DNA from: Diadema setosum
Taxonomy: Eukaryota > Echinodermata > Echinoidea > Diadematoida > Diadematidae
Direction: 5' to 3'
NCBI GenBank assembly: GCA_033980235.1
Contig: CM067072.1
Span: 20,835,047 to 20,899,046, forward strand
DNA: 64,000 bases
In this document: positions 9,787 to 21,591 of the stretch, piece after piece
How positions within the stretch are numbered: the first letter of the stretch is position 1
Layout: each line of letters starts with the position of its first letter
Notes under the pieces: generated by a model
What the model saw: the letters and a program-made list of their open reading frames with translations, nothing else
Databases searched by the model: none
Told to the model about the DNA's origin: nothing
Position numbers and translations under genes: made by a program

Positions 9787-11529
9787 CTAGAAGGATTTCT
9801 TGTGATATTCACGTCTTCTCTTGTTCAACAAAGCCTTGTATCTAGCTCGCTGATCTCGAAAAACTTGTTTGTATACTTCAAGATTCTGAGAATTTCTAAG
9901 CCGTTCCCAGCGCCGAAGTTCCTTCTTTGCTGCACGGAGAGAATCATCATACCAAGGAGCATGTGGACGAGCTGTGATTGTTTGTATTATCTCAGGTGAA
10001 TGCTTGTTCAGCAGATCACTAAGGACATCCTCATACTGTTTTACTAATTCGGCTAGATCAGAGGATGGAGCAAGAAACAGTGCAGATTTTGCAATGTCGC
10101 AGCGAAATGCCTCCAAATCTATGTCACGGAGCTTACGCGTCTTTATGACAATCTTCCCTGCCGGAGGCCTGGATATGTTCAGCTTACATTCAACCAAAGC
10201 ATGATCTGAAGGCAAGGGATTAGAGACGGTGACACTGTCATCCACAACAAAATCATCCAAAGAACGTATCAGGATCAGATCCAATGTATGGCCTGCATCA
10301 TGGGTTGGAGATCTAACAAGTTGGTTGAGGTTGAATGACGTAGCAAGATCATCAAGAAGTATAGTGCTGTGACTTGTGACGTCATCAACATGAATGTTAA
10401 AATCCCCACACGCCATAACGTGACCAGGGTAAGTAGCCAGCTCTTCAAGGAGTGTTGAAAACTCATGAAAAAAGTTAGTAATTGTGGAGCATTTGTTTGC
10501 TGTCATTTGCGGCCTATAAATCACTACCAGACGCACAGATGAACACTTTAACGAACAGGTAAATGTCAAATCCATAATTTCAAAAGACTCAAATACTTTG
10601 GATTTGTTAAAAACAACTTTGAAGGACTTACGGAGGCAAATACCAAGGCCACCTCCTTTCCTGGTTTTTCTTGGCACTTGGTGCAGCCTATAATCGGGTA
10701 GTGCATTCAGTATTCCTGCAATGGTGTGGTCATCTCGATGATCCCCTGACATCCATGTTTCTGTGATGACAATAATATCAAGTTTTCTCTCCATCACCAC
10801 ATCACAGAACATGTCCACTTTGTTGTTCAGCGACCGTGCATTCCACAAGCCAAAGTGACAGGGATTTTGGGCTGACATGCAAGTTGAGGGTGTCATGGAT
10901 GCTGGGGGTGGTTTTACCTTGTGGCAGCATGGCAAATATGGTAGAGGCATAGATTGTGTAGTTGAAATGCTGCTCTCTTCAGACGCTACATGTACGACAG
11001 AAGATTGAGTAATGGGTGTTGCTGCTTTCCGCTTTTTCCCACGTCTCGTTTTCTTTTTGTACGAGATTCCAAGAGAAGTGAGAGTTCTCCATAATGTAGG
11101 GGGAAGCCATTGATGACATGTCTCTTTGAGGCCGATATCATACAGCTTCTGCCTGGGATAAGTATGCGTAACATGCTCTCTGATGTCTTTAATTTGCGTG
11201 CCTTGTTCTCTGCACAAATCCTCAACAGGCCCAGGGTTAGGATTGATGTCGCCATCACGAAGAATGGAGATTCGAAAACAAGCATCAGACTTGGGGTAGT
11301 AGTGAATCTGACCGCCACAGAGTTTACTTGTAAGTTTCACTGCCTGAGAATGTGTCCACTTCATTGGTGTAAGAGTGTACTGGGATTGTCTCAGTTGAGA
11401 CCAGCATTCTGAAGTACACCTATTCAGCAGGTACATGCCAAGGAGCAGAACAAGGGTTGAATACTTGATTGACTCCATTGTCTCAGTACAGTGTAACTGC
11501 TTCAATGGATGGTCACAATGGGATTTCAA
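9787..11529 (-). CDS. LINE A N-terminal and endonuclease half, ends at an in-frame TAG
   Basis: Frame of 580 codons. Residues 21-36 are hydrophobic (STLVLLLGMYLL). Residues 93-101 read GDINPNPGP, a 2A-like motif. An APE-type endonuclease follows, with WNARSLNN (Asn), ITETWM (Glu), ACGDFNIHVD and SDHALVEC motifs from about residue 230 to 450. The frame ends YHKKSF then TAG (9787-9789). The same frame continues without further stops into the reverse transcriptase. The element is therefore either a recently inactivated copy or one needing readthrough; inactivation is simpler. Confidence 0.85.
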   Translation of the reverse strand: MKSHCDHPLKQLHCTETMESIKYSTLVLLLGMYLLNRCTSECWSQLRQSQYTLTPMKWTHSQAVKLTSKLCGGQIHYYPKSDACFRISILRDGDINPNPGPVEDLCREQGTQIKDIREHVTHTYPRQKLYDIGLKETCHQWLPPTLWRTLTSLGISYKKKTRRGKKRKAATPITQSSVVHVASEESSISTTQSMPLPYLPCCHKVKPPPASMTPSTCMSAQNPCHFGLWNARSLNNKVDMFCDVVMERKLDIIVITETWMSGDHRDDHTIAGILNALPDYRLHQVPRKTRKGGGLGICLRKSFKVVFNKSKVFESFEIMDLTFTCSLKCSSVRLVVIYRPQMTANKCSTITNFFHEFSTLLEELATYPGHVMACGDFNIHVDDVTSHSTILLDDLATSFNLNQLVRSPTHDAGHTLDLILIRSLDDFVVDDSVTVSNPLPSDHALVECKLNISRPPAGKIVIKTRKLRDIDLEAFRCDIAKSALFLAPSSDLAELVKQYEDVLSDLLNKHSPEIIQTITARPHAPWYDDSLRAAKKELRRWERLRNSQNLEVYKQVFRDQRARYKALLNKRRREYHKKSF

Positions 11530-11700
11530 GCTAGTTCATTCAGGCTTGAGTGATCAGCAATGGGTATACCCATGAAGAAGCTGTAACATGGCTGTGCTTG
11601 ACCCAGGTAGACTCATGGTATGGCAAAAAATATGAAGTCCACAGACGTGACAAGTGCATCCTTAGAAATTGCATCAAGAGTCTAGCGTGATCCAGATGCC

Positions 11701-13629
11701 TTACCAAAAACATTGGTTTAGTTTTGAAGCCATGGCCAAGATGATATAACAAGTAATTAGAACAAAATATGGGAGCAGATAAATACACCAAAAGGCAATT
11801 GTCAAAAACAAATCTAATTCAGTCTCTTTATGAGCTTTTAACAGATGCATTCCTGTTATCTTAAAATCAACTTTATATATAATTTTAATTATAACTGTTA
11901 GATACGAAAAGAAAAACTTATTCAATTTACACTCAATAAACGCATGTAGATTATCTTCATCTACACCGCAATGCTCACATATTCCATCTCTTTTGATTTG
12001 CCATCTGTACAAATTCTTTTTCACTGGTAGTAGATTATACAAAATCTTAAAATTAAATTCTTTCAATTTGTTTTCTTTACAATAACACAAGTTTCTTTTG
12101 AATATATTCATCCAATCAAATGATGAGTCGAATATCTTTTCCCAGTATATACAACATCTGTTACTATCGGGACATTGTGTACACAATAGTTTGTAAAACT
12201 GTTTGGTTGAAACATCTTGAATGCTTCTTTTCTGCTCTCTTCTTCCTATTCTTATTTTAGGAATTTCCAATAACCTATTATGAAACTTTATACACGATTC
12301 CTCGTAATTACTTATCCATGCTTTTGGGATAGCCTGACGTAGTAAAATATAATCAAAAATTAATGTTTGCTTACTTTTCTGCCGTTTAAGTTGATACAAA
12401 ATTTCTGGAATGGATATAAACTTACCATTCTTAAAAAATCTTTAAATAATACAATTCCACTTTGATACCAACCATCATAAAATAAGGTCTTTTTATGAAA
12501 GGTTACATTTTTTTTATGCCACAAAATTTCATATTGTACTCCGTGTACCATGGGTTGGAATTTTAAACAAATATCATTCTTTATCATTAACCAAGCTTCT
12601 AATATTTCAATATAAAAAAAATGGGAGTTTATCTTTACTTATTCTCTTCATATTCAAACAATCCAAATTAGAATTTAGCAACAATTCTAATCCACCGAAA
12701 AAGTTATACCAATAAAAACACATTTTACCCCATGTTCCTTTCGTTGCACCTATAGTGCGACCAAGCCATCTCAATCGGAAACTGAGTTTTTGCTTAAAAA
12801 GATCGATCATATTAACGCCTCCTTTTTCAAGTTCTTTAATCATAATAGTTCGTTTCACTTTTTCAGTTTTTGCTTGCCAAATAAAAATATATAACAGATT
12901 ATTCAATCGTTTCAATATTTTCTCAGGAATTGTGTCAACCATAAGTATATGAAGTATTTGACTTAAAGCTAAGGTTTTGACAATAGTCAATCTACCAAAA
13001 AGAGTAAGTTTTCTTTTTCTCCAATTATCCAAAAGTCTTTGCAATTTCGTAAGTTTGTTTTCCCAATTCGACACTCGTGCTTTATTCATATCAGGTGAAA
13101 CATAAAACCCTAGGTACTTTGTGGGTGTGTCTGTCCACACTAAATCAAGACCATCGAGTGACCATTTTGACTTGGCAGCTCCCAGCCACATAACAGATGT
13201 TTTACTCTTATTTAGTTTTGGTCCTGCTACATTTCCAAATAATTCCAACTCTTCACTTACTTTTTCTAATGATTGTTTATCTGAAACAAAAAATAAAGTG
13301 TCGTCTGCATATTGTAGTAGTTTTACTTAAAAATTTTCCTCCATTTGTAAAACAGAAATACCACTTATACACTTGTTATTTCTTATTCGGGTCGACATAA
13401 ATTCTGCAGCAAGCACAAAGAGTAAAGCTGAAAGTGGACATCCTTGTCTAACGCCTCTTTGTATTGAGAAAGACTTAGATATCCAGCCATTTACTAACAC
13501 TGAGCTGCGAATATCTGTATACAGTATTTTTATCCATGTCTGAAAAATATTACCAAAATTAAACTTGTTTAAACACAATAACACAAAATCAAAATCAATT
13601 ACATCAAAAGCTTTTGAAAAATCTGCCAT
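11701..13629 (-). pseudogene. L1/Tx1-like LINE ORF2 fragment (reverse transcriptase to C-terminus), frameshifted
   Basis: Pieces in order on the minus strand: 13629-13327 (ADFSKAFDVIDFDF motif A and RQGCPLSALLFVLAAE), a YADDT box near 13293-13308 in another frame, 13248-12607 (LGFYVSPDMN and a long linker), 12587-12360, then 12399-11701. The last contains a CEHCG...H...C cysteine/histidine knuckle (CEHCGVDEDNLHAFIEC) characteristic of the L1/Tx1 C-terminus. At least three frame changes separate the pieces. The endonuclease half is missing because the copy is 5'-truncated at the target duplication. Not functional. Confidence 0.85.
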
Positions 13630-13783
13630 TGTAACGCATACTACACTCAGTGCTAAAGCATTCTAGAGCATGCAAAAAAAAATATGTTTGGTACACATCA
13701 GAAATATGTTTATGTAAAAAGTTCAAAAGTGAATTTTGGTAGGAAATAATGTTAGCGCAATCAGCACTTTAGACATGTCTTAC

Positions 13784-14018
13784 TTTCTTCCAGTGTCCTT
13801 ACGATCATCTCATTGCTTGGATCACTTTCTGAATCTTTGTTGGCAGCAGTCACTGAGATGGTGTACTCTAGATATGGTTCTAGGTCTGTCAGGATGACCT
13901 CAGTACTAGGAAATGTTTCTGGTAATTCAGATCCAGAAAAGTCTGAGATTTCTGCTGTGTAGTGGACTGTGTGGGCAATGAAGCCACTTCTGCATTCTCC
14001 TGTTCCATTGGGTGGTGC
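13784..14018 (-). CDS. Receptor exon 11: second half of fibronectin-III domain 2
   Basis: Exon of 235 bp, acceptor attattttccag|GC and donor GAAGAAA|GTAAGA. It starts in phase 0 and ends in phase 1. It encodes APPNGTGECRSGFIAHTVHY, then strands with VILTDLEPYLEYTISVTAAN and SNEMIVRTLEE, the C to G strands of FN3. There is an N-glycosylation sequon (NGT). It joins the short exon at 16750-16820 without a break. The exon is only 145 bp from the 5' end of the L1-like insertion. Confidence 0.92.
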
Positions 14019-14088
14019 CTGGAAAATAATTGAAGGGATTGAATCATTATAGCCCCATCTTATTATAGATGGCGATTCTACTATGATC

Positions 14089-14090
<2 letters not shown>

Positions 14091-14122
<32 letters not shown>

Positions 14123-14173
14123 ATATATATATACATATATATACATATATATAATATAGATACATATATATAT
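14091..14173. repeat. (TA)n microsatellite
   Basis: About 80 bases of TA dinucleotides with scattered C and G interruptions, in the intron next to FN3 exon 11. Confidence 0.9.
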
Positions 14174-16749
14174 GTCATTGTATACGCATGTGACATGATA
14201 CACTAGTCTTCTCATCCAGCAGTGAATGCGCAGATACTTTATTAAAAAATCCTAACTTTTGAACGGATTTTCCGATTTTCCCCCAAACTTTCACTGATGT
14301 GTTCTACTAATATTGTTGCCTTAACTCAATCCACATGTAAATGAAGGTGGACTTGTCCTTTATATCTTCTTTGTTCATTAGTTTTTTTTTTTCATGCATC
14401 ATTGCTACTCAATGCAAATAGTATTAGTTGTAGTCATTGCAAATATCTTCAGGAAATTGGCTCTATGTCTGATACAATAAGTAATTCGTTCGCAGACCGG
14501 TCTTTTAGTATATATACATTTTACCTGTTCACTTCAACCAATGTTTGACTAAACAGTTCAATTCAACACCATATTCAAACTAGTGTTGTTCTAGAATGCT
14601 AAGAGGTAGGACAGAAACCATATTCTGCATATCCATGTTGGTTTGGCCCTGGCATTTGATTAAAGAAGTATTGTAAACCCAAATGATATGGATGAAGTGA
14701 ATGCAGCGATATTTAAAAGTAGAACACATCATTACAGGTTTGAAGAAAAACGATTTTAAAGTTAGGAATTTTTAAAAGTTTGGTGCTGTCAACGCTGGAT
14801 AAGGAGACTACAGTGAAAACTTGATATAAAGAGATGATATAACACAATACCTGATATAACAACCAGTTTCACCGGACCCAATGAATTAATTTTGTTTTAT
14901 AACGTTTATTGACTGCTGATATAACAAAGAATTTCAATTACATCAAATATAACAAAATTAAATGAAATACATGACATATATAGAATATTGCAAATATATA
15001 AAACATAATAGTGGTCGATCTGTTAAGTTTGGAATCTGTGAATGAATGCTAAAGAAATATGAAGGAACCTACTTAAAAGCGAGCTTGTTGAGCGTAGGTC
15101 CCAGTTAAAAACGAGTTTAAGATTGAGAAGGGGAGCACGGGTACAACAATGATCGGAACATAAGAGAAAAACAAAATAAAAAAGCTACAATTATACAGTT
15201 ATATAGCAAATTCTTCTCTAGTGCAGGTTAGGGGTCGGAAAAGCCACATGCTGTAAGCGGATGAACCATTGTCGTTCTGGCAATACAATATGACTTAATA
15301 TATAATAACAATGATACCGTTTAGACAGTATTAGAAATGTGAACATTGCGTGTATTAAGAAGGGAACATAAGCACCTGCAAATCCAGAAAAAAAAAAAAG
15401 ACATTCAATAACCAGTTGCAGTGCAATGAGAATGTGAAATACCAGCTGTTTCCTCGTCCCAGCTATCTTTAAAGAGGGAAAAATGTACATAACACATAAC
15501 ATATTTGATATAAAGAACACAATTGAACCTTGGTCCCATGGATTTTCGTTATACTGAGTTTACTGTACTACACTTCATAACGTCATTTTGGATACCAAAA
15601 AAAGAACATACAAGGAAAATTCAATGGAAATAATTTTTCATCAAAAGTACACATTTCATTGACTTGTTACCGACAATTCTATTTTTTTTTTTATAATTTG
15701 AGTACAATTGAATCATAGATTTACTTTAAAAATCTCAACATGTTTAAAAATGCCTTTGAGGTGCAAAACTACTTTTGGGGAGCTGGGCTAACAATATAAG
15801 GCATATTGTTATTTCTGTAAGCATTGAATATGTCTTTAATAAACAAAGAATTCTTGTTGAAAGAATTCTTCTCTGAATTCAAAGCATATCATATCCAACA
15901 TTTTTTTTTATAGTCATTCATGTGTCTTAAAAGATGAATTGCAAATTAACATAGATTTGATAAATTTAACACGATAGCAGAGATTTCCGTTTTTCTGACT
16001 AGATATTATACTGCTTTAAATGTTTTTTTCTTTTAAAGGACTAATAGTTCCATGTCATTTTAAGAACAACTGTATTCGATTGTGCAAAGCATGGAAACTT
16101 TGGCTCTGAATTGACAACATATTCTTCGAAATGATCCTGTATATCATGAAATGTAAGACTACCCACTATGTTGATGCAATATATATGCATATAGGTATAC
16201 ATGTATACTCATTAGGTTTCACTATAATGACAGCGCTATTTAGCTGCATTATTATTAGAAACAAAGCTTTGACAGAGAAATCCTCAACAAACACTGAGTT
16301 GGAGTATCACACTTGTGTATTTTCCTTTCCAGATACTTCACAACACAAAATGAAAACGTAAACTAATAAAATGACCTTCGAAATCAAGATACATTTGTAG
16401 AGATATAATTAATAAATTTGCACAAAAAAAGAACGTTAGGAGAGGCAACCAACCTACTAAATTTAAAGCGGAGATAGACCTTTTTTATAGTTAAAGTGAA
16501 AAATTGTTTCCAGCTGATACACTGGTGATTCACATTGGCACTGGATAAATGGTCACCAGACAGTAAGGATCCATTACATGTGAATTACATGAAATAATGA
16601 GAAGTGTACACTCAGTTTGTTGTGAATGTACTCCTCAATTAAAATACCACCTACAAAACATCCTAATGAGATGAGAATTATCTCTATCATATTATTTTAG
16701 TTAGTAGGCTTCCCTTTTAAAATATCAAGACACCGTGTAAAATACATAC
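14174..16749 (-). other. Intron within FN3 domain 2
   Basis: Phase-0 intron. It holds the LINE 3' remnant at 15050-15215; the remainder is AT-rich with no gene seen. Weak frames such as 15218-15520 are hydrophobic low-complexity translations without motifs. Confidence 0.6.
15050..15215 (-). repeat. LINE 3'-end remnant with stem-loop, second copy
   Basis: On the minus strand it contains a hairpin with arms GGGACCTACG and AAGTAGGTTCC, in the same context (AGAAATATGA beside the hairpin) as the copy at 1690-1960. It is a solo 3' end, so a 5'-truncated insertion is likely. Confidence 0.45.
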
Positions 16750-16820
16750 CTGCCACGTGACATTGATTTGTCTGGGAGCATTTGCTGTTGCTGAGACAAG
16801 GATTGGGGAGGCACTGGGAC
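16750..16820 (-). CDS. Receptor exon 10: first part of fibronectin-III domain 2
   Basis: Exon of 71 bp, acceptor tttgtgtcag|GT and donor TGGCAG|GTATGT. It starts in phase 1 and ends in phase 0. It encodes PSASPILVSATANAPRQINV followed by TWQ: the A and B strands with the core tryptophan at the end, immediately before the phase-0 intron. FN3 domain 3 is also split by a phase-0 intron, but much later, near its F strand. Too short to stand out as an open frame; supported by splice sites and by seamless joining to 13784-14018. Confidence 0.9.
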
Positions 16821-18297
16821 CTGACACAAAAGAAGTGAAGAGAAAAATCAACAAATGGTTGATGTGTATAATTTGTAATTTAAGTGATTGACAACTGATA
16901 AATTAATAGCTGCTATTCGGCATCATTAAATACAAATTAATTAAGGTATCGATTATATATACTCTTTGAAGGATTTGCATGGTGGTGAGAATGTAACAAA
17001 GGGAGAAGTTTGAGGTCCACCCTGTGGGAAGTCCTTAAAAGTGCTGTGGAGAGAAGAGGTGAAGGAGGTGAACAGAAAAATATAAAGAGGGGAAAGAGTT
17101 TCCTAGTGTTGTTTAATAATTCGTGTGATATGAAGTTGGAGTTGCCATGTGTATAGTCCTGAAAAGGATTGAGCATTTTTGTTAATAGGAAGTGAACTCC
17201 TATGACGGAAAGATCAGCGTGTGGATGTGCCAGATAAAAAAGTGTTGGTTTATTCTTTTGTGATAAGGATGCATGCCTGAGAGGTCAGATCACTGTGTGG
17301 CGAGCCCTGGTAAGGACTGTTTGGTTTTTGTTATACAGTTTGTACAATTGAAATTTAAGTTCTCATTAGGGATGTATTGTCTTATGACATTTCAAGATAC
17401 AGTAAAGTCAGAAAGGTTCAGATTATTATTGATTAATAACATATTTTTTTAATCTGTGCAAACCAGTGGTTATCAGTGGGGTCTTTGTTCATATTTGCAC
17501 AAAAAGATAGATGAAGTGGATTGCCACACAAAAGTTTCCACTGTACATCATTAAAAAAATGACAAGCAGAATAAGCTTGGTTCTTCTCAGCAGTGTAAGA
17601 ATAGAGCAACATTTATCCCTCAGATAAGCTGATATGGTCTCATGATTCAGGGCAATTATACATTGTAAGTTTTATGTATATGTTATGCATCATATGCATT
17701 TAACGTTGTCATTTGATAATTGTTTACTTTCACTGCAAGTGTTAGATTGTGACTCATATATACTGCTTTTTTATGTTTACCTGTTTTTTTTTTAAATCTG
17801 GCTTTCACAGGATATGGATTTGTTATATTAAATCAACAAATATCCATTGCATTCATTTTTGAATATGAAAGTTACTATGTCGTCTAAGAAATCTGAAGAT
17901 ATCATGCTATAGCAAATTCCGACCCTCACGCTGATTTGATTGGACTTTACATAAATCTCAGTAATCTAGCCTTCCATCCTCCATACACGGAATAAGTTCA
18001 AGAAAAATGATCAATGACTTCTGGCACTGCATAAACATTCTAATCCAACTTTTTATATGTTGTAACTGTAATCAGTGAAAATACCCCCCCCCGAATTTTC
18101 ACTACTGCATTGTGAGGAAATTTGTTCATTAGCATGAAAGTCTTAATTGTGTTTGTCTTAACACATATCTATTTATATTAAACATTCTTGCATCAAGTTA
18201 TCTTTATGGGAACTGCTTGACAAAATTAATAACCAGTGAGTAAAGATATACAGTTACCCCTTCTATAAGAGATGAGAACCGTCACTGGCTATACTAA
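16821..18297 (-). other. Intron between FN3 domains 1 and 2
   Basis: Phase-1 intron with a short C run near 18086. No gene seen apart from the SINE that follows at 18298-18475. Confidence 0.6.
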
Positions 18298-18475
18298 TAG
18301 AAGCTAGGTAGTCTAGTGGATATACTGTAACTCCTGTCCAGCAATCAGTATGTCGTGGGTTTAAATCTAACCTGAGAATGTATGGCCAAGATTTTTTCCA
18401 TGGCTATTACTCGAAGACATAAATAATCCATGTTAGCTGATGTCTAAATAAATGGCAATTTGTCCATCACTTGCC
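18298..18475 (+). mobile_element. tRNA-derived SINE, copy 1 (diverged)
   Basis: A tRNA-like head contains TAGTCTAGTGG (A-box-like) and GGGTTTAAATCTAACC (B-box-like, 18357-18372), followed by a tail with CCATGGCTATTACTC and AATGGCAATTTGTCCATCA. The copy at 39788-39957 has the same order: TCTAGTGG, GGTTCGAATCC, ATGGCTACTACT, ATGGCAATTTGTCAATCA. The two are therefore members of one family. This copy is more decayed. Confidence 0.65.
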
Positions 18476-18520
18476 GTGAAAATAACTACATGCAAGAATC
18501 ATTTATTTGTGAGATCTTAC

Positions 18521-18829
18521 TTGCACACTTGGTTGCTGTTAGGAAAGCATTGGACCTGGGTCCTGTCCCTCCTGGACCCTCCCTGACCGCTGCTACACTG
18601 ACCTCATAGTCAGTGTCTGGATCTAAACCAGTTAATGTTGCAGACGTCATTGAGGCTGCTACTATTTGTCCATAATTCCAGTTTCCATCAGGAATCCTGT
18701 AATAGGTGATATATTCTGTTACAGGTGGGTCTCCAATATCAGTCTGCTCATTCCAAGCCATCCACTCAATGGTAAGAGAGCTGGATGTTGATGCAGTCAC
18801 TATTGGTGCAGCTTCAAGTACAGGCAGGA
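18521..18829 (-). CDS. Receptor exon 9: fibronectin-III domain 1 (whole domain)
   Basis: Exon of 309 bp, acceptor cttttacag|TC and donor GTGCAA|GTAAGA, phase 1 to phase 1. It encodes a complete FN3 domain: SSSLTIEWMAW (B strand Trp), VTEYITYYR (C strand) and LDPDTDYEVSVAAV (E and F strands). Unlike domains 2 and 3 it is not split by an intron. Confidence 0.93.
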
Positions 18830-21230
18830 CTGTAAAAGACATATCACAAAAAGAATCCTGATCTTGATTAAAGGTAAAAAAGAGTTTTCATAAGACTGCG
18901 TAAATTGTTATGTGTTTTGTCTTAAAATGGAGAAAACTGCGAAGAAATACATTAAATAATGCTTATTATACTCGATTTCAGTTGAGTAACAACGAAAATG
19001 CAAAATATTACTTAAACAGTTACTTCGGAAGCAATGTAGTCTCAGAGCATACCCGATTGTGGTTGCCATGTGATGTTTCATATTTAACCACATTGGTTAC
19101 AACAATATCATATCAAGCCATAGCAGTATCCATTATAGGTCGAGAGTGAGTTTGATAGCTGCATGTGATTCAATGCTACAAGCCCGTACTGCTTGACACG
19201 ATTTTATCATCACATACTAGTAGAGTTCCACATACCAAGTACTGAACAGGGAGGGTGCTCCGGCAATTAAAGTCAAAACCAACTTGTACTATTTCACAAT
19301 TTTGATCTCAAAATGTAGGCCCTACTCCAAAACAACTCAATAGTAAGCCAAGTAAGCCAGACAAGAGTGCCTTTGGGGAGCCTTTCGCTATATTGCAAGT
19401 AGATTTCAAATGGTGGAAGATGAAATTTGAGATCGTCTACACACTATTTTCAGATTTTAGAACTTCATTTATCTGCAGCAAATATGTTGCAGCAATTCTT
19501 AAAGAGGCATTCCAGATGATTTCCATAATTTCACATCGTGTAGTTCATAAATCGACAGCTCCATGTCCAATTTATTGTGGTCTTTGAACAGAGAAACCAA
19601 TACTCTGACAAATATCAAACCAATTACACTGAACAGCTTTGATGACATAGGAGCCTCACAAACTTCAGGAATGTATCAGTGTAATTCCACTACAATCCTG
19701 CTTGATTGACAAGTTTACCTGTGTAGAATGTATGCATACCTTCTTCTCTTTTTTTTTTTTTTTCAATTCAATTTCGGTTTTATTAAAAAACACCAAATAA
19801 AAGTCCGAAGACTAACCATATTCGGTTTACATCAAACTTTACAGCTTTACGACAGGGAGACATAAAGAAAAGAAATAAAACAAACTGACATTTTACACAA
19901 CTGATTCATATGGTCACCCCCCGGAAAAAAAAAAGACAAACTATACTCACAATATCATAAAAATTGATAGCACCAATAATAACAACAAAGATAAAGCATC
20001 TCTTGTTCTGTTTCCTTGAGCCCCAACTCATACATTCTTATGGTGAGGCTGCCATATCATCGTCCTTGTTCTTTGAATTTGTTTATAGATTTTGAAAATA
20101 TTCTTATTCCTCATCCCAATCACGATAAATTCTGAAACTCTGTACTCAGTATAAGTAATTTATCGTTGTTCAAATGTTAAAGTCTGAAAATCATCCGGAG
20201 GTCTCCTTTACGATATAGATTTTATCAATGTAAACAAAGTACATTGTGTGAGGCTACAAATTGGATAATGCAGTATTTTAACCAAAACCCACTTCTACTA
20301 CCTACCGAAGAGTTTGACTTGATGTCATGAATGTTATACATCATGATTTCATATAAAAGAGTGCACTGAAATATGTTATATGTAGCTAAACTTGCAAAGA
20401 AGCCCTGGTGCATATTCACTTTGCCTATCATACCATGATTGATATTCTATTAGCTTTTGAAACATTGCTAACACTGCAGTCATGCAATCTAAATGTCAAA
20501 CATCAATTCTATAACTAATTTCATTGATGATACAAAGGTTCTTTCACAGGTAAAAGGAATGCTGCTGGGAAGAGTTGATTATTTCAAATATATGTATAGC
20601 CAGTGACTAGTCAAATCTGGATGGAAGTAAGACAGCTATAATGAAGGGATATCGTATATACAAAGTGTAGTATTCTGCACGGTACACTGTATATGTAACA
20701 AGTCACTTTCAACATATTCATTCACCCCATTCCCATTGCCATGAAGCCACTCTACGGCATTCATGAAAACTGTGTATTCCCATCCACTAAAGGTATTAAC
20801 CTTAAAAAGAAATATTAAAAAATGCCTTTACACAGTCTTGAACATCTGCCATGAATTTGGAACTAACAACTATTTGGTTTGATCTCCAAATTATGTCACA
20901 GACACCAAAAACATGGGGACTACAAGAATTTTAAAAAGAATCCTTCTGTCACTTTAATACACACTCCCGACCTCTACCTGTTTTGGTTCACGAGAAAAGC
21001 AAACACATTTAATGAACAGTTTATTTTTGACATCTGGCCAATGTCTTGAAACACCAGATGCTATAACCAACTTTCGTCCTTTTCGTCGGTTCCTTCCAAG
21101 TTCAAATGAACAGGTGTTATAGCTTTAACCAAGCTTTTGACGTAAATAAGTTGCAAATAACTGTGTTATATATCACACATAATATCATAGAAACATAATG
21201 CACATCCAACGATACATATTCATGTCTTAC
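18830..21230 (-). other. Intron between Ig3 and FN3 domain 1
   Basis: Intron of 2.4 kb. Near 19747-19900 there is a T-rich run followed by CAATTCAATTTCGGTTTTATT and a purine-rich stretch, consistent with a minus-strand LINE 3' end, but the class is unclear. Nothing else recognised. Confidence 0.5.
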
Positions 21231-21512
21231 CGTAAGTCATTGTATCAACACTAAGACTTGCTTGATCTTCATTTAGAACACATTCATATTCTCCAGAAGT
21301 CTCTTGACTAACTGTAAAGACTATCATACGCTTTTCTCCAGATGCATCCAAGGAACTCTGATCTCGACTTATGCCAGAATCATTACGTACACCATCTATG
21401 AGCCGGTAGAGATTGATATCTGTTGCATTAGGTGGTGGGTCTCCTTCAACAACACAGGTGAGGGATGACGGCTGATAAGGATTTACTTTGACACTGGTGA
21501 GACTGGAAATTC
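21231..21512 (-). CDS. Receptor exon 8: immunoglobulin-like domain 3
   Basis: Exon of 282 bp, acceptor tttcctttcag|GA and donor TTACG|GTAAGA, phase 1 to phase 1. It encodes an Ig domain with SLTCVVEGDPPP (B-strand Cys) and SGEYECVLNEDQASL (Y-x-C of the F strand), the usual disulphide pair about 50 residues apart. Two sequons (NAT, NDS) are present. It sits between the last EGF and the first FN3, as Ig3 does in Tie receptors. The core tryptophan is replaced (INLYRL). Confidence 0.92.
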
Positions 21513-21591
21513 CTGAAAGGAAAGAGAGTATACTAGGTGTTATAATATTCACATGAGAATTATTCATAGGCTTTGTACGAAGTGAAGGTCT

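Larger units (their letters stand above)
7849..11705 (-). mobile_element. CR1/L2-clade non-LTR retrotransposon (LINE A), nearly full length
   Basis: Contains one continuous frame from 11529 to 7969 encoding an APE-type endonuclease and a reverse transcriptase, broken by a single stop. The 3' end carries an (AAT)n run on the plus strand (7849-7868), the microsatellite tail usual for CR1/L2-type LINEs. The 5' boundary is approximate: unassigned sequence runs from 11530 to about 11705, where the L1 fragment begins. Confidence 0.8.
7544..13639 (-). mobile_element. L1/Tx1-like LINE, 5'-truncated, flanked by a 13-bp target-site duplication and interrupted by a CR1/L2-like LINE
   Basis: The sequence CATTGTAACGCAT occurs at 7544-7556 and again at 13627-13639. 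On the plus strand the left copy is followed directly by a T run (7557-7562), which is the expected poly(A) tail of a minus-strand LINE. The right copy abuts the 5' end of the L1-like reverse-transcriptase fragment. The two ends are 6 kb apart because a second LINE (about 7849-11705) sits inside. The region 7563-7848 would then be the L1 3' end. The duplication and tail are seen directly; the nesting order is inferred from them. Confidence 0.6.

Noticed and set aside
15218..15520. Hydrophobic minus-strand frame of 100 codons
   Set aside because: No homology signature, not flanked by usable splice sites in phase, lies beside a LINE remnant.
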